Shown: positions 1 to 9,077 of the stretch, piece after piece
Layout: each line of letters begins with the position of its first letter
Position numbering within the stretch: the first letter of the stretch is position 1
Assembly (NCBI RefSeq): GCF_002102345.1
Contig: NZ_LQPP01000042.1
Span: 124,001-188,000, forward strand
Direction: 5' to 3'
DNA length: 64,000 nucleotides
DNA from: Mycolicibacterium peregrinum
GTDB taxonomy: Bacteria; Actinomycetota; Actinomycetes; Mycobacteriales; Mycobacteriaceae
Notes under the pieces: model-generated
Told to the model about the DNA's origin: nothing
The model's database searches: none
Seen by the model: the letters and a program-made list of their open reading frames with translations, nothing else
Made by a program: the position numbers and the translations under genes

Positions 1-711
1 GGAGCTCTGGATCGGCAGGTTCTTCGACGCGATCATGAACCGCGGCTCGCTGCCAGAGTGGCCGATGAAACTGTTGTGCGGGATCGTGTACTTCTTCGGC
101 ACGAACAGCGTCGGGGTGATCAGGCCGTATTGCGTTGGGCCGGTGGCAGTGACGCCGACCATCTTGCCGACCGCAGGATCGGCGTCATCCATGTCTGATG
201 CTGAGCCGATGCTGGCGGCCGGGCCCTCGGGGCCGGGGATGCCGGGGATCTTCAGGTGGAAGTGCGGCGCGGTCGACGTGCCGGTTTCCTCGACCTCGAT
301 CTCCCCGATCGGACCGGTATCCGGTGCCTCGATCTGCTCGGCTGACATCCCGATATTCGGAGTGGTCCCGGGCGGGCCCTGGATGCTGCCCTGCAGGATG
401 TGGTACTCGCCAGGCTTGTCGAACACGTGCCATTGGCCCTGGATGTACCAGCCGCGGCCGTAGTCGGATTCGTCGAGCGTGGCCGGGTCGGGCAGATCGC
501 CGGGATCGGTGAGGCCGTATTCGCGGCGGATGATGTCGGCCGGCTCGCCGGGGATGCCTTGCGGGCCAACGATCGCGTCGGTCAGCAGGACTGCCTCGTC
601 GTCGACCACGGTGGCGGTGCCCACCACTCGGCGGGGTGTCCCAGGTTCGCGGGGCAGCAGGTACCACTTCATGCGAGTGAGAACATCCGCGGCCAGAATC
701 GGCTCAGCCAT
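1..711 (-). CDS. Minor tail protein, partial (3' end outside window)
   Basis: The ATG at 711 opens a frame that stays open to the window edge (237 codons). It begins MAEPILAADVLTRMKWYLLP and lies directly after three other tail genes, two bases after the stop of the preceding gene. A Pro/Gly-rich stretch (for example IPGIPGPEGP, roughly residues 155-165) resembles the collagen-like linkers common in mycobacteriophage tail-tip proteins. Position and composition suggest a tail-tip or receptor-binding structural protein. No catalytic motif is visible. The C-terminus is missing because of the window edge, not because of a stop codon. Confidence 0.75.
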   Translation of the reverse strand, partial: MAEPILAADVLTRMKWYLLPREPGTPRRVVGTATVVDDEAVLLTDAIVGPQGIPGEPADIIRREYGLTDPGDLPDPATLDESDYGRGWYIQGQWHVFDKPGEYHILQGSIQGPPGTTPNIGMSAEQIEAPDTGPIGEIEVEETGTSTAPHFHLKIPGIPGPEGPAASIGSASDMDDADPAVGKMVGVTATGPTQYGLITPTLFVPKKYTIPHNSFIGHSGSEPRFMIASKNLPIQSS

Positions 712-713
712 GG

Positions 714-1211
714 CTACTGCCCTTCCTTCTTGACGCGCTTGCCGCGTTTGCGGGTTTTCTCGGTCTCGGCCGTGAACTCCTCGGCGATCTGGCGTTTCAG
801 CTCGGCCAGGATCCGGGGATCGACTTCGTCGCGCAGCTTGGCGCGCAGCTCCGCGGCCTGGGCCTCAGCGACTTTCGGGTCGGGTGGCAGATCGTCGGGC
901 GCGAACTCGCCCTTGACTCGCCATTCGTGGACACCCTGAAAGATGCCGTACTCGTCGTCGCGGACTCGGTGCTCGATGAACGCCAGGTCGTCGTGGATGT
1001 CCGCGCCGGCCAGCGAGGCGTGCAGCGCGATGATCGCGACCGTGCCGGGGTCGATGTACATCACCTGCCCGGACGGGCCGACCACATCGGTCAGCACCGT
1101 GCGGAACTTCTCGAACCGCGCGTACACCTCGTCGAGCTCGGCCTGGGTCCAGCGCCGCCGGTACGGAAAGTTCTGAACGCTGATCTTCGGCGGCTCAATG
1201 ATTTTGGACAT
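714..1211 (-). CDS. Phage tail-module protein of unknown function
   Basis: 165 residues, ATG start, sharing one base with the stop of the preceding minor tail gene (start at 1211). An N-terminal part with aromatic and acidic residues is followed by a charged, probably helical C-terminus rich in Lys, Arg and Glu (residues about 120-165). No signal peptide or membrane segment. Small proteins of this kind sit between the minor tail genes of many actinobacteriophages. The function is not known to me; a structural or assembly role is inferred only from position. Confidence 0.75.
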   Translation of the reverse strand: MSKIIEPPKISVQNFPYRRRWTQAELDEVYARFEKFRTVLTDVVGPSGQVMYIDPGTVAIIALHASLAGADIHDDLAFIEHRVRDDEYGIFQGVHEWRVKGEFAPDDLPPDPKVAEAQAAELRAKLRDEVDPRILAELKRQIAEEFTAETEKTRKRGKRVKKEGQ

Positions 1212-2970
1212 CAGAACATGTCCCCGCTTCCTGCTAGTAGGGCTGCGAAGTTGGCCACGTTTGCGACCGTCGAGATCCCTTGGGCGAACGGATCCTCTTC
1301 GCGGGAGTCGTCACCGAACGACAACGTCGGCCGGCCCGTTCCGTATCGGGTTCCTCGGCGCTTGTAGGCCAGGATCTGGTCCCGGTACAGGACGCCGCGC
1401 TCCTCGGCCGCAACCTGGGAACCGAGGCGGACGTCCTCACCGAAGACGAACAGGCTGTCGTCGACGTCGAACTTGAACGACGTGTATGGCCTTGTCTTCC
1501 ACCAGCCTTCACGCAGGGTGAAGATGCTGTTGACGGTGAAAGCGGATCCCGATCCGGTCTCGAAGTGCTCCTGGAAGGCGTACGGTCCGACTTCGGCCGA
1601 CCGGATGGGGTCGATGAAGTTGATGAACGCGAGCAGGGTGTCGTCGAGCTGGCCCTGGTAGAGGTTGTCGAGGCCTTCGGTGCCGTACTGCTGATAGGCG
1701 CCAATGCCGTAGTTGATGGCTTGGGCCAATTGGCTGAGGCCATACCGGATCCCGAAGGTGATTGCTTGGTTAACCCATGAGGCTGGGTCGGTGCCCCGCA
1801 GCGGTTAGGCCACGGGGCACCGACCCAGCCTGGCGATCGTCCTCCAGTGTTGATGATGATGGCCTGGCTCTTGTGGATCGTCATCTCGCGCCGGTTGGTG
1901 CTGCCATAGCCGACGTCGCGGTACACGAACGGTGGCCGCTTCGGCGCGACACCGAGCAGCTTGCGGATCAACGGATCGGTCTCGCCGTCACCGTCACCGT
2001 CGACCGGGAACAGTGCCTCGGTGATCAGATCGTCTGCGGTGGCAGCGAACAGGTTGATCAGGCCGTCGACCGCGGTGCCGGTCGGGCCGGTGATGCCCGA
2101 GTCGTTCTCGAACGACAGGATCACGCACGAACGCGTCGGGACCAGGATCTTGCCGAGGTCCTCGCCGAACACCTCGACATACGGCGGGGGATCACCCGGC
2201 AGCCAGGTGTACGCGTGGCAGATGACACCGCAGTCCTTCATGACCGGCGTCAGAACGGTTTTCGCGTCCTTCCACCGTGCGGCGATCGTGCACCAACGCG
2301 ACTGGTCGAAAATCGTGTTGATCGGCATGACCTGGACCGGCCAATTCAGCGGCGAGACATTCTCAAGCCACGTTTCGGGTGCCAGGATGTTGCGGGGGAG
2401 CGGCCACCAGGCGTTGAGCGTGTAGACGCGGGCGAGGTTGACCATCATGGCCGTTGCGCATGTGCTGGCGCAGGGCCCGCCCCACAGGAACATCTTGGGG
2501 AACTGCACGGCCGGGGGCAGCAGCGGCGAGGCAGCCAGGTTGAACTTGGCCATATGGCGCCGGTTGCTGATGACGTTCAGCGTTGTGACCGTGGGTTTTC
2601 CACGCTCCTGGACGTCGCGGATCGTCTCGACCTTGCCGCCCCACCGGTTCTTGAAGTCGTGGGGTTTGTCGGGGTCCGGGTCGATCGTGATGTGCAGGTC
2701 TTCGGCCGGCCGCGTCTTGTGGACGATGATGTCGCGCAGCCATTCGTTGTCCTTGCCGACGAGCTCGATGTGCGCCGAGCCGTCGTCGTGGGCGATCTCC
2801 TCGCAGTCCCACGATTCCGGGATCTCGATCCGGTGCGCGGTCTCCATCTTCTTGTCCCACAACCGGATCAGAGGTTTCTTGACCGGACGATGTTGGTACG
2901 CGAAAGCGCGGATGTTCAGCCGCTGCTCGATCTCGGCGAACTCGCTGGCGGTGAGCACCGGGGCGGTCAT
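1211..2970 (-). pseudogene. Minor tail protein (L5 gp28-like) interrupted by a frameshift
   Basis: The gene starts at ATG 2970 (MTAPVLTASEFAEIEQ) and overlaps the preceding tail gene by four bases. The first frame reads well to about residue 389 (...INTGGRSPGWVGAPWPN). It then continues as a low-complexity Ser/Thr/Arg/Pro-rich sequence, the sign of an out-of-frame read. The natural continuation (PLRGTDPASWVNQAITF... to the stop at 1211) is in another frame and needs one extra C near 1803-1804. That position is in the loop of a perfect 19-bp hairpin. The full protein would be about 586 residues, the usual size for this tail-tip family (gp37-like in some phages). It is either a real mutation or a sequencing deletion in a hard-to-read hairpin. 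Confidence 0.8.
1780..1831. repeat. Perfect 19-bp inverted repeat inside a tail gene
   Basis: Bases 1780-1798 are exactly complementary to 1813-1831, with a 14-base loop (1799-1812). The arms contain GGCTGGGTCGGTGCCCC and its complement. No T-tract follows, and the repeat lies in coding sequence, so a simple terminator is unlikely. The frameshift of the surrounding gene falls in the loop. Confidence 0.9.
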
Positions 2971-3992
2971 GAGATCGCCCGCTCGTACCGCTGCGGCAGA
3001 CGCACGCCCACGCGTGCGTTCTCCTGCGAATGGAACACGGTGATCGTGGCGACGGTGCCCGGCTGGATCGGGTTCGAGAAGCCCTGGCCGTGAAAGCGTT
3101 CCAAGATGGTCTGTCCGCTCTCGCCGTACTCGCCGAACAACCACGACAGCAGCTCGCTGTTGCGGGCCAGCCGTTTCGTCCAGTTGTCCATCGGATCCAG
3201 GTCGCTGATCGCGATGCGGTGCGACGGATCGGTGTCGATGCGGACGTGCTCGCCCGGGTTGAGCTTCGGCACGCGGATCATCTCGTTGGTGGCACCGTTG
3301 GAGATCCAGCACCGGCCCGGCGCGGAGACAGTGATGACTGGCCAGGCGATGCGGTCCGGGCTGCGGTTGGCGACCTTGATCTTTCCGACACCCACGGTGA
3401 TCGGCGTCGACAGCAGGTTGTCGTCCGGCTTGATCGTGGTGGTGCGCGACCAGTCGTTCACCCAGTCCGGCGGCCGCAGATCAGGCATCTGCCAGGCCGG
3501 GTCACCGTCGGCGGCCAGCAGGATGTCCCACTCCTGCATGTTGTTGCCGTCCATCGTGGGGTCGTTCTCGAGTGGTGTTTCGACAGCGTCGAGCAGCATC
3601 ATCGGGATGTAGAGCTGGCCCTTGGCGCGGGTGAACACGTCGAAGAACAGCGACGCCTCGTCGCGCGGAACGCCGTCCCAGAACAGGCTTTCGGTGTCGA
3701 ACCATCCGAAGTCGTCGTCGGACATGAGCGTGATGCGGGTGGAGATTTCGCGGCGCTCGTCGACGGTCCGCTCGAACCGCGGTGGCCCATAGGCCGGTTC
3801 GTGCCAGATGCTCTTGAAGGGGTGGTGGACCATGCCGGAGACGGGGCCGGTGATGATGGCGCCCTGGCGGCCGGCCATGAATCCGCCGAGATTCCAGCCA
3901 CGGTCGTTCTTGTCGATCGTGCCGATGTTGATGCCGGTGGCCTTCATGTTGTCATCGAGGTCGCGCCACCGCTGCACAAGTGGATTCGTCAT
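2967..3992 (-). CDS. Minor tail protein (L5 gp27-like, distal tail type)
   Basis: 341 residues from ATG 3992 (MTNPLVQRWRDLDDNMKATG). The frame is open much further upstream, but that part is Arg-rich shadow of the tape measure gene. The ATGA overlap with the tape measure stop (3989) supports the chosen start. The gene follows the tape measure gene, where mycobacteriophages encode the distal tail and tail-tip proteins. Trp, Asp and Pro are frequent, as in beta-rich tail proteins. Its end overlaps the next gene by four bases, so the tail-tip genes are translationally coupled. Confidence 0.82.
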   Translation of the reverse strand: MTNPLVQRWRDLDDNMKATGINIGTIDKNDRGWNLGGFMAGRQGAIITGPVSGMVHHPFKSIWHEPAYGPPRFERTVDERREISTRITLMSDDDFGWFDTESLFWDGVPRDEASLFFDVFTRAKGQLYIPMMLLDAVETPLENDPTMDGNNMQEWDILLAADGDPAWQMPDLRPPDWVNDWSRTTTIKPDDNLLSTPITVGVGKIKVANRSPDRIAWPVITVSAPGRCWISNGATNEMIRVPKLNPGEHVRIDTDPSHRIAISDLDPMDNWTKRLARNSELLSWLFGEYGESGQTILERFHGQGFSNPIQPGTVATITVFHSQENARVGVRLPQRYERAIS

Positions 3993-6900
3993 CCGGTGAG
4001 CCCCGCCCCGAAGCTGGTGAGCCGCGCGAGGCCACGGTCGTGTGCGCGCTGCTGTTCCTTGCGGAACGAAGCGGGATCCATGCCGACGTTGCCTTGGACG
4101 TTGGTCGACACGTTGTTGTTGATGACGGTGGGCGGCCCGGGAGGTGCACCGGTGCCGGGGTGCGCGCCGTCGGCCGGCATCGGAGGCGGAACGACGTCGG
4201 GCATCCCGAACGCGCCGCCACCGGTCGACAAACCGGCGGCAGGGTCGCCCATCTCGGGAGTCCAGCCGGGCTGTTGGATGCCGAGCTTCCCGTCGATCAG
4301 GCCCTGGAGCGGTCCGCCGAACGCGTTGAGGCCGGCGCCCAGCATCTGGATCGGCATGATGCTGGACAGGTCCGGCAGGAACGAACCGTCGACGCCGAAC
4401 GTCTCCTTGAGGAACGATCCGGCGATGCCACCGAGATCGCCCAGGCCCATGCCGTCCTGGCCCTTCTGCTTCTTGGTTTCCTTGGCGGCCTTGAACTTGC
4501 CCTGCTGCGCTTCGGCGGCGTCTTGCTGAGCCCACTGGGCGTCCTCGCGGGCGCGCCGCGCATCCTTCTCAGCGTCGGCGATGGCGCGGTCGGCCTTCGC
4601 CATATCCTCAGCCGTGACGTTGATTTCGTCTTCGAGGTCGGCGCGCTTCTGCTTGGCTTCCAGGATCCGCTGATCGGCGTCCTCGATGGCCTGCGCGGTG
4701 TCCTCGGCGCGACGTTGCGCCTGGGCCACCTGGCGCGGGTCTACTTCGTAATAGCCAGGTTCGCCGAGCTCGTTGTAGCCCGGTGTGCCGATACCCGGCT
4801 TGTATCCCATCCCGAACGCGGAGACCGGGCCACTCTGGGAGATTCCACCCAGGCCACTGCTGCTGGCAGCTCCGCCGCCGAGCGCCTGCTCGAATGCTGC
4901 GGCCATCCCGTCCTTTACAGCGACGTGGACGTGGTTCTGGTGCTCGCCCATGGTCTTCGCGCCGTAGTCGAACGGGCCGCCAGCATTCAGGCTCACCCCG
5001 GGGACCGAGGGGTCGGAGTAGATGAGTTCCTGCAGGTACTGGCCGAAGTTTTCGTTGAGCCATTTGGCGAACGCGGCCTGTTGAGGGCTGTTGCCCGAGG
5101 AGTTGGAGAAGTCGCCGGCCTCCCCGGATAGGTGGAAGCTCTTGCCCGACGCAGTTCCCGCCCAGTCGCGTTTGCCGGAGGTCAGATCGAGACCGAACCG
5201 ATCCTTGGCGATGCGGGCCAACATGCTGATCTGCGGGTTGGTGCCCTGCACCGAGGGCACGTTTCCTGACTGTGCGGCCGCGGGCACCGACACGGGCGCC
5301 GGACCACCGCGTGGCGTGTTCGCAGTGATACCGGGGACCATGCCCTTGGTGATGGCTTCCCAGGCGCCGAGGCCCTGCGGATTGGTCCCCTTGTAGCCGC
5401 TGAAGGCGATCCGCTCGGCGACGATGATCTGTTGTTCCTTGGTCGCGAGGTTGGCTGTTGCCGCGAACTCGGTTCCGCCGAACGCCTTCCACGTGCCATC
5501 AGTGATCTGAAGGCCACCGCGCGGCGCGCCGGACGAGGTTGTGTGTCCACCGGAGTTGTTGTCGGACCAGTTGCCGCTGGACTCAGCTTTGGCGACCGCG
5601 TCCCAGTCGAACGCGCCCGGGCTGCGGCCACCCGCGCCTGATGACGCCGCTGGAGCAGCCAGCCCAGGAATGCCAGCGGTCGCCGACTGCCCCGCGTGGA
5701 TCGGATTGCCCGCGCCATCAGTGAGATTCAGCGTGATGTCTTTGCGGTTCGGCAGCCCGTTCAGCTCGTCGCTGAGGCCCTTGGTTCCGTCCTTGGCATC
5801 GCCGGTCTTGGTTTCCAGATCCCGCAGCGACTGCTTCCAGTCGTCCATCTTGTCGGCAGTGCCGACCATGTCGTTGCCGAGCTTCTGCAGGCCCTCACCC
5901 CAGCTGAAGTAGCCCTCGGCCTCTTCGCGGAGCTGCGCGGCCTGATCGTGGTCACCGCGGAAATCAGCCTGCCAGGCCTGGAACTTCGTCACCGTGCCTT
6001 GGATGTTGCCGACGGCGCCAGCCAGCTGGCCGACCGCAACGACGAACTGGCCGGTGGACTTCACCACGTCCTGGATCGCCGAGATCGAGACGACACCCAA
6101 ATCGATGAAGAATCCGGCGATCTCACCTTCGTGCTGCTTGACCCAGCCCGCGACTTCCTTGAGCCCCGGCCCGAACACCTCGGCCAGCTTGTCCTGCACG
6201 TTGTCGAGGGACACATTGATCGAGCGCTTTGCCGATTCGAATGACCCAGCGACGTTGTCGCCCATGGTGTTCGCAGCGTCTTGGGCCGCACCGTCAACGT
6301 TGCCGAGCTGAGTAACCGCATTGGACAGGTCCATCTCGTTGAACGCGCCACCGAGGTCCTCGGCCTGCGTACCGAACAAGGACACCGCGATCTGAGACTG
6401 CTTCAACGGATCCTTGATCGAACCGATCGCAGTGAGGATCTCGCCGAACGCTTCGCGCGCCACCGGGCCGCCCTCAGCGAACCGCTCGCTCATGTCCTTG
6501 GCGCTGAACCCCAGATCCCGATAAGCCTGCATCGTGGTCTTGGACCCGTCGACCGCGCGGATGCTGAATTCCTTGATCGCATCAGCTGCGACATCCGAGT
6601 CTCGTGCACCGCCCTTGAGCGCCTGCGAAATCAGACCGACAGCGTCCGGTCCGGACAGGCCGAGCTTGCGGAACTGGGTGCCGTACTCGTTGAGGGTGTC
6701 GAGCCAGTCATCGGAGATGTTCAGCCCGGCCTGTTCGCCCTTGACGATCAGATCGAATGCCTGATTGGCGTTGTCGGCCAGGCCCGTCTTGATCAGCTGG
6801 CCGGCCGCGCGCGCCGTTGCCGGGATCTCCTCGCCCAGAAGGGTCGAGACCGCGGTGAGATTCTCGATGACCTTCTGCGTGCCGGGATCGTCAGCGTTGG

Positions 6901-7702
6901 AGATCAGCCCGGTCTGCAGTGCGGTCTTCGCGGTCGACAGATTCGACTGGACCGAGTCACCGAAATTCTCGGTGTACGCCTTGGCCGCCGATTGCGACAG
7001 CTTCGCCATGGACGCCTCGTCGAGGCCGAGCTGTGCCTGCACCAGGTCTCGGGCCGGCTCGCGCGCGATCCCGGCCATGACGTTCTTGACCAGCAGGCCA
7101 CCGGCGACCAGACCGGCCGCGGCCAGCGCAGCGCCGATCGGGCCACCCTTCGACGCGAGGCCCATTAGCGAGGAAGATCCGGCGAATCCCTCAGCGAAAC
7201 TCGAGGCTGCCTCGGATCCGGCGCGTCCGGCGCCCGCTGCTGAACCACGCAGCCCGGCCAGGAACCCCGTGCCTGCCTTTTCGCCGGAACCTTGGGCGCT
7301 CTTGGCGGCGTTCTCGTAGTCCTTCAGCGCGTCCTTGGCCTGGTTGACCGCCCGGGTCTCGTCACGGGTTGCCTTGGCGACAGCGGCTTTCGCTCGTTCG
7401 TATCGCTGACCCTCTGTGACACCCTTCTTGACCAGGTCGTCGTATCCGGCCTGGGCGACCTTCAACTTGTCGGTGGCATCGGCAGCCTTGTCCGCGAGCT
7501 TCGCGTGGTTGTCCAGGGCACGTTTGACGTCAGCCTCCGACGCCTTGATGCCCTCGGACAGGCTTTTGCCGAAGTCCAGGCCGCCCTTCTTGCCGGCCTT
7601 GCCCAGCACACCACCGAGCGAGCTGTTGACCTGCTTGTCGATCCCCTCGAACGAGAGGATGACGGGGATCGTGTAGTACTCCCCAAGATCGTTTTCAGCC
7701 AA
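3989..7702 (-). CDS. Tape measure protein with two cell-wall-active domains
   Basis: 1237 residues, the longest gene of the module; it sets tail length and lies inside the tail tube. It starts at a TTG (7702) with only a weak ribosome site. Residues about 55-135 are Lys/Ala/Asp-rich and probably coiled coil, and about 185-215 is a hydrophobic Gly/Ala stretch. Residues about 697-795 (FDWDAVAKAESSGNW, then GGLQITDGTWKAFGG) match the transglycosylase fold of resuscitation-promoting factors. Residues about 825-930 (KSFHLSGEAGDF, HQNHVHVAVKDG) look like a metal-dependent M15-type peptidase domain. A second charged coiled-coil region follows (about 985-1070). Such motifs are known in mycobacteriophage tape measures, where they help the DNA through peptidoglycan. 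Confidence 0.93.
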   Translation of the reverse strand: MAENDLGEYYTIPVILSFEGIDKQVNSSLGGVLGKAGKKGGLDFGKSLSEGIKASEADVKRALDNHAKLADKAADATDKLKVAQAGYDDLVKKGVTEGQRYERAKAAVAKATRDETRAVNQAKDALKDYENAAKSAQGSGEKAGTGFLAGLRGSAAGAGRAGSEAASSFAEGFAGSSSLMGLASKGGPIGAALAAAGLVAGGLLVKNVMAGIAREPARDLVQAQLGLDEASMAKLSQSAAKAYTENFGDSVQSNLSTAKTALQTGLISNADDPGTQKVIENLTAVSTLLGEEIPATARAAGQLIKTGLADNANQAFDLIVKGEQAGLNISDDWLDTLNEYGTQFRKLGLSGPDAVGLISQALKGGARDSDVAADAIKEFSIRAVDGSKTTMQAYRDLGFSAKDMSERFAEGGPVAREAFGEILTAIGSIKDPLKQSQIAVSLFGTQAEDLGGAFNEMDLSNAVTQLGNVDGAAQDAANTMGDNVAGSFESAKRSINVSLDNVQDKLAEVFGPGLKEVAGWVKQHEGEIAGFFIDLGVVSISAIQDVVKSTGQFVVAVGQLAGAVGNIQGTVTKFQAWQADFRGDHDQAAQLREEAEGYFSWGEGLQKLGNDMVGTADKMDDWKQSLRDLETKTGDAKDGTKGLSDELNGLPNRKDITLNLTDGAGNPIHAGQSATAGIPGLAAPAASSGAGGRSPGAFDWDAVAKAESSGNWSDNNSGGHTTSSGAPRGGLQITDGTWKAFGGTEFAATANLATKEQQIIVAERIAFSGYKGTNPQGLGAWEAITKGMVPGITANTPRGGPAPVSVPAAAQSGNVPSVQGTNPQISMLARIAKDRFGLDLTSGKRDWAGTASGKSFHLSGEAGDFSNSSGNSPQQAAFAKWLNENFGQYLQELIYSDPSVPGVSLNAGGPFDYGAKTMGEHQNHVHVAVKDGMAAAFEQALGGGAASSSGLGGISQSGPVSAFGMGYKPGIGTPGYNELGEPGYYEVDPRQVAQAQRRAEDTAQAIEDADQRILEAKQKRADLEDEINVTAEDMAKADRAIADAEKDARRAREDAQWAQQDAAEAQQGKFKAAKETKKQKGQDGMGLGDLGGIAGSFLKETFGVDGSFLPDLSSIMPIQMLGAGLNAFGGPLQGLIDGKLGIQQPGWTPEMGDPAAGLSTGGGAFGMPDVVPPPMPADGAHPGTGAPPGPPTVINNNVSTNVQGNVGMDPASFRKEQQRAHDRGLARLTSFGAGLTG

Positions 7703-7744
7703 GGGAACTCACCCGCCTCGTGGAGTCGCGCACGCCGCCGCTCA

Positions 7745-8068
7745 TCAGCTGAAGTCGACGCCTTCGCGGATCACGGTGGAGAACACCAACAGGAACTCGT
7801 TGACGTCCTTGCGCGTGGGGGCCAGCCGCTTCAGCGCGGCCCACTGGCCGGTCGCGGACAGCTGGTATTCAGCGACCTGGTAGTACTGATCGCGCAGCAG
7901 CGCGATCCACGCGTCCGCGTCCCAGTCGTCTCCGGACGCCGGGACGGTGAATTCCTTGCCCCGGAATTCGAATCGGACCAGGCCGTCAGCGACGGCAGCG
8001 TGCACGTGGTCCTTGTGGTCTTCGTCGACCGACGATTCCGGCTCAGTTTTGGTGGCTTGCTTGGGCAT
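7745..8068 (-). CDS. Tail assembly chaperone-like protein
   Basis: 107 residues, ATG at 8068 preceded by a GAGAGGAA ribosome site, 42 bases upstream of the tape measure. The core FEFRGKEFTVPASGDDWDAD followed by helices with GQWAALKRLAPTRKDVNEF fits the G-type tail assembly chaperones that coat the tape measure during tail assembly. It is in the same frame as the preceding chaperone-like gene, separated only by one TGA and five codons. I see no slippery heptamer for a -1 shift. The assignment rests on position and the short motif. Confidence 0.7.
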   Translation of the reverse strand: MPKQATKTEPESSVDEDHKDHVHAAVADGLVRFEFRGKEFTVPASGDDWDADAWIALLRDQYYQVAEYQLSATGQWAALKRLAPTRKDVNEFLLVFSTVIREGVDFS

Positions 8069-8083
8069 TGGTGGGCGTTCCTC

Positions 8084-8836
8084 TCACTTCTGGGCATTGG
8101 TGCGAGCGGTCTCCAGCGCGCTGCCGAACCGGTCGCTACGAGACCGGTGACGGGCCTTGTAATCGGCGACTGCATCAGCGCGTTTCTGCTCGGCGGTCTG
8201 GCGTTCTTTCGCTTCAGCCGGCGGCAGTGGCCTCGACGGGTGGGCTTTCCCGGTCAGGGCTTCGTACAGGTCCATCACGGCGATTGCCGTGTCGGACAGT
8301 GGGCGACGGCCACCGTTCTTCGCGATGGCCAGGGGGCTGTCGAATGGGGCGTAGGACAGCTGAACGTGGATCTGCCGCAACGTCAGCCGGCGCTGGCCGG
8401 TGTCGTCGTGGCGGTAGCGATCTCGGTAGTCGAGGCCGAGTGACTGCAACGTGGATTCGACCGGGCCGGGCCACCGCCGCAGTTCGTAGAGCAGGCGGGG
8501 GATGGCGCCGAATGCGCGGTCGGCCGGGCGGTCCTGGTCCCGGGGGATGCCGGCCGCCGCGGCGAATGCGTGGGACGCCTCGACGAGAGCGCCACGCTTG
8601 CGGGCAGTTGCAGTGAATGCCGGCCACTGCGGGCCGAGCAGAGATTCCAGCGCCGCGAGCACGTGGCGGTGGTTGGTGACGAGCTTGTCCTGCTTGGGCA
8701 GGTAACCGATGGTTTTCGCGATGGCTTCGAGTGGCCATTCGTCGATATCGGTTGGGATGGACCAGTTCCGGCCGCCGAACTCTACGTCGAGAGTTCGGCA
8801 GCCGGTGGCCTCGGCCTCGATGGGGTCAGTTGCCAC
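8084..8836 (-). CDS. Tail assembly chaperone-like protein, possible in-frame G-T fusion
   Basis: 250 residues from GTG 8836, overlapping the previous stop by 11 bases; the longer open frame upstream is shadow. The N-terminal third (VEFGGRNWSIPTDIDEW, LLGPQWPAFTATA) resembles the following 107-residue chaperone. The C-terminal part (LDYRDRYR, GQRRLTLRQIHVQLSYAPFD, LYEALTGKAHPSRP) resembles the T-extension that other siphoviruses produce by a -1 frameshift. Here both parts are in one frame. The tail ends in a charged helix. The role is inferred from position between the major tail protein and the tape measure. Confidence 0.68.
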   Translation of the reverse strand: MATDPIEAEATGCRTLDVEFGGRNWSIPTDIDEWPLEAIAKTIGYLPKQDKLVTNHRHVLAALESLLGPQWPAFTATARKRGALVEASHAFAAAAGIPRDQDRPADRAFGAIPRLLYELRRWPGPVESTLQSLGLDYRDRYRHDDTGQRRLTLRQIHVQLSYAPFDSPLAIAKNGGRRPLSDTAIAVMDLYEALTGKAHPSRPLPPAEAKERQTAEQKRADAVADYKARHRSRSDRFGSALETARTNAQK

Positions 8837-9077
8837 TCGCGTCGGCGGGCTTCGGACCCGCCTTCGCAGCAGCCGACTTGGTCTCGGCCTTGTCGTCATC
8901 GTCGACGACGACCTTGGCGACCTTGCGCTTGTCTACGAGATGCTTCGCCGACGCCGCATCCACATACCGGCGAGTGCCGGCCTCGATGGTGGCCTTCTTG
9001 GAGTCCTCGTCCGCGCGACCGGCCGACGACTCGACGCGCTCGGTGTACTCGATCAGGACGAGCTTCTTGCTGCTCAT
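8826..9077 (-). CDS. Small tail-module protein of unknown function
   Basis: 83 residues from ATG 9077 (MSSKKLVLIEYTERVE), overlapping the major tail protein stop by four bases. A short beta-like N-terminus is followed by a region with RYVDAASAKHLVDKRKVAKVVV, then a Lys/Ala/Asp-rich, probably disordered end. The family is not recognised. Its place next to the tail tube gene suggests an accessory role in tail formation. Confidence 0.7.
   Translation of the reverse strand: MSSKKLVLIEYTERVESSAGRADEDSKKATIEAGTRRYVDAASAKHLVDKRKVAKVVVDDDDKAETKSAAAKAGPKPADASGN

Noticed and set aside
1780..1831. Intrinsic terminator inside the tail gene
   Set aside because: No T-run on either side, and the coding sequence continues on both sides in related protein sequence.
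7745..8836. Programmed -1 frameshift in the tail chaperone genes
   Set aside because: No slippery heptamer found; both genes are already in the same frame.
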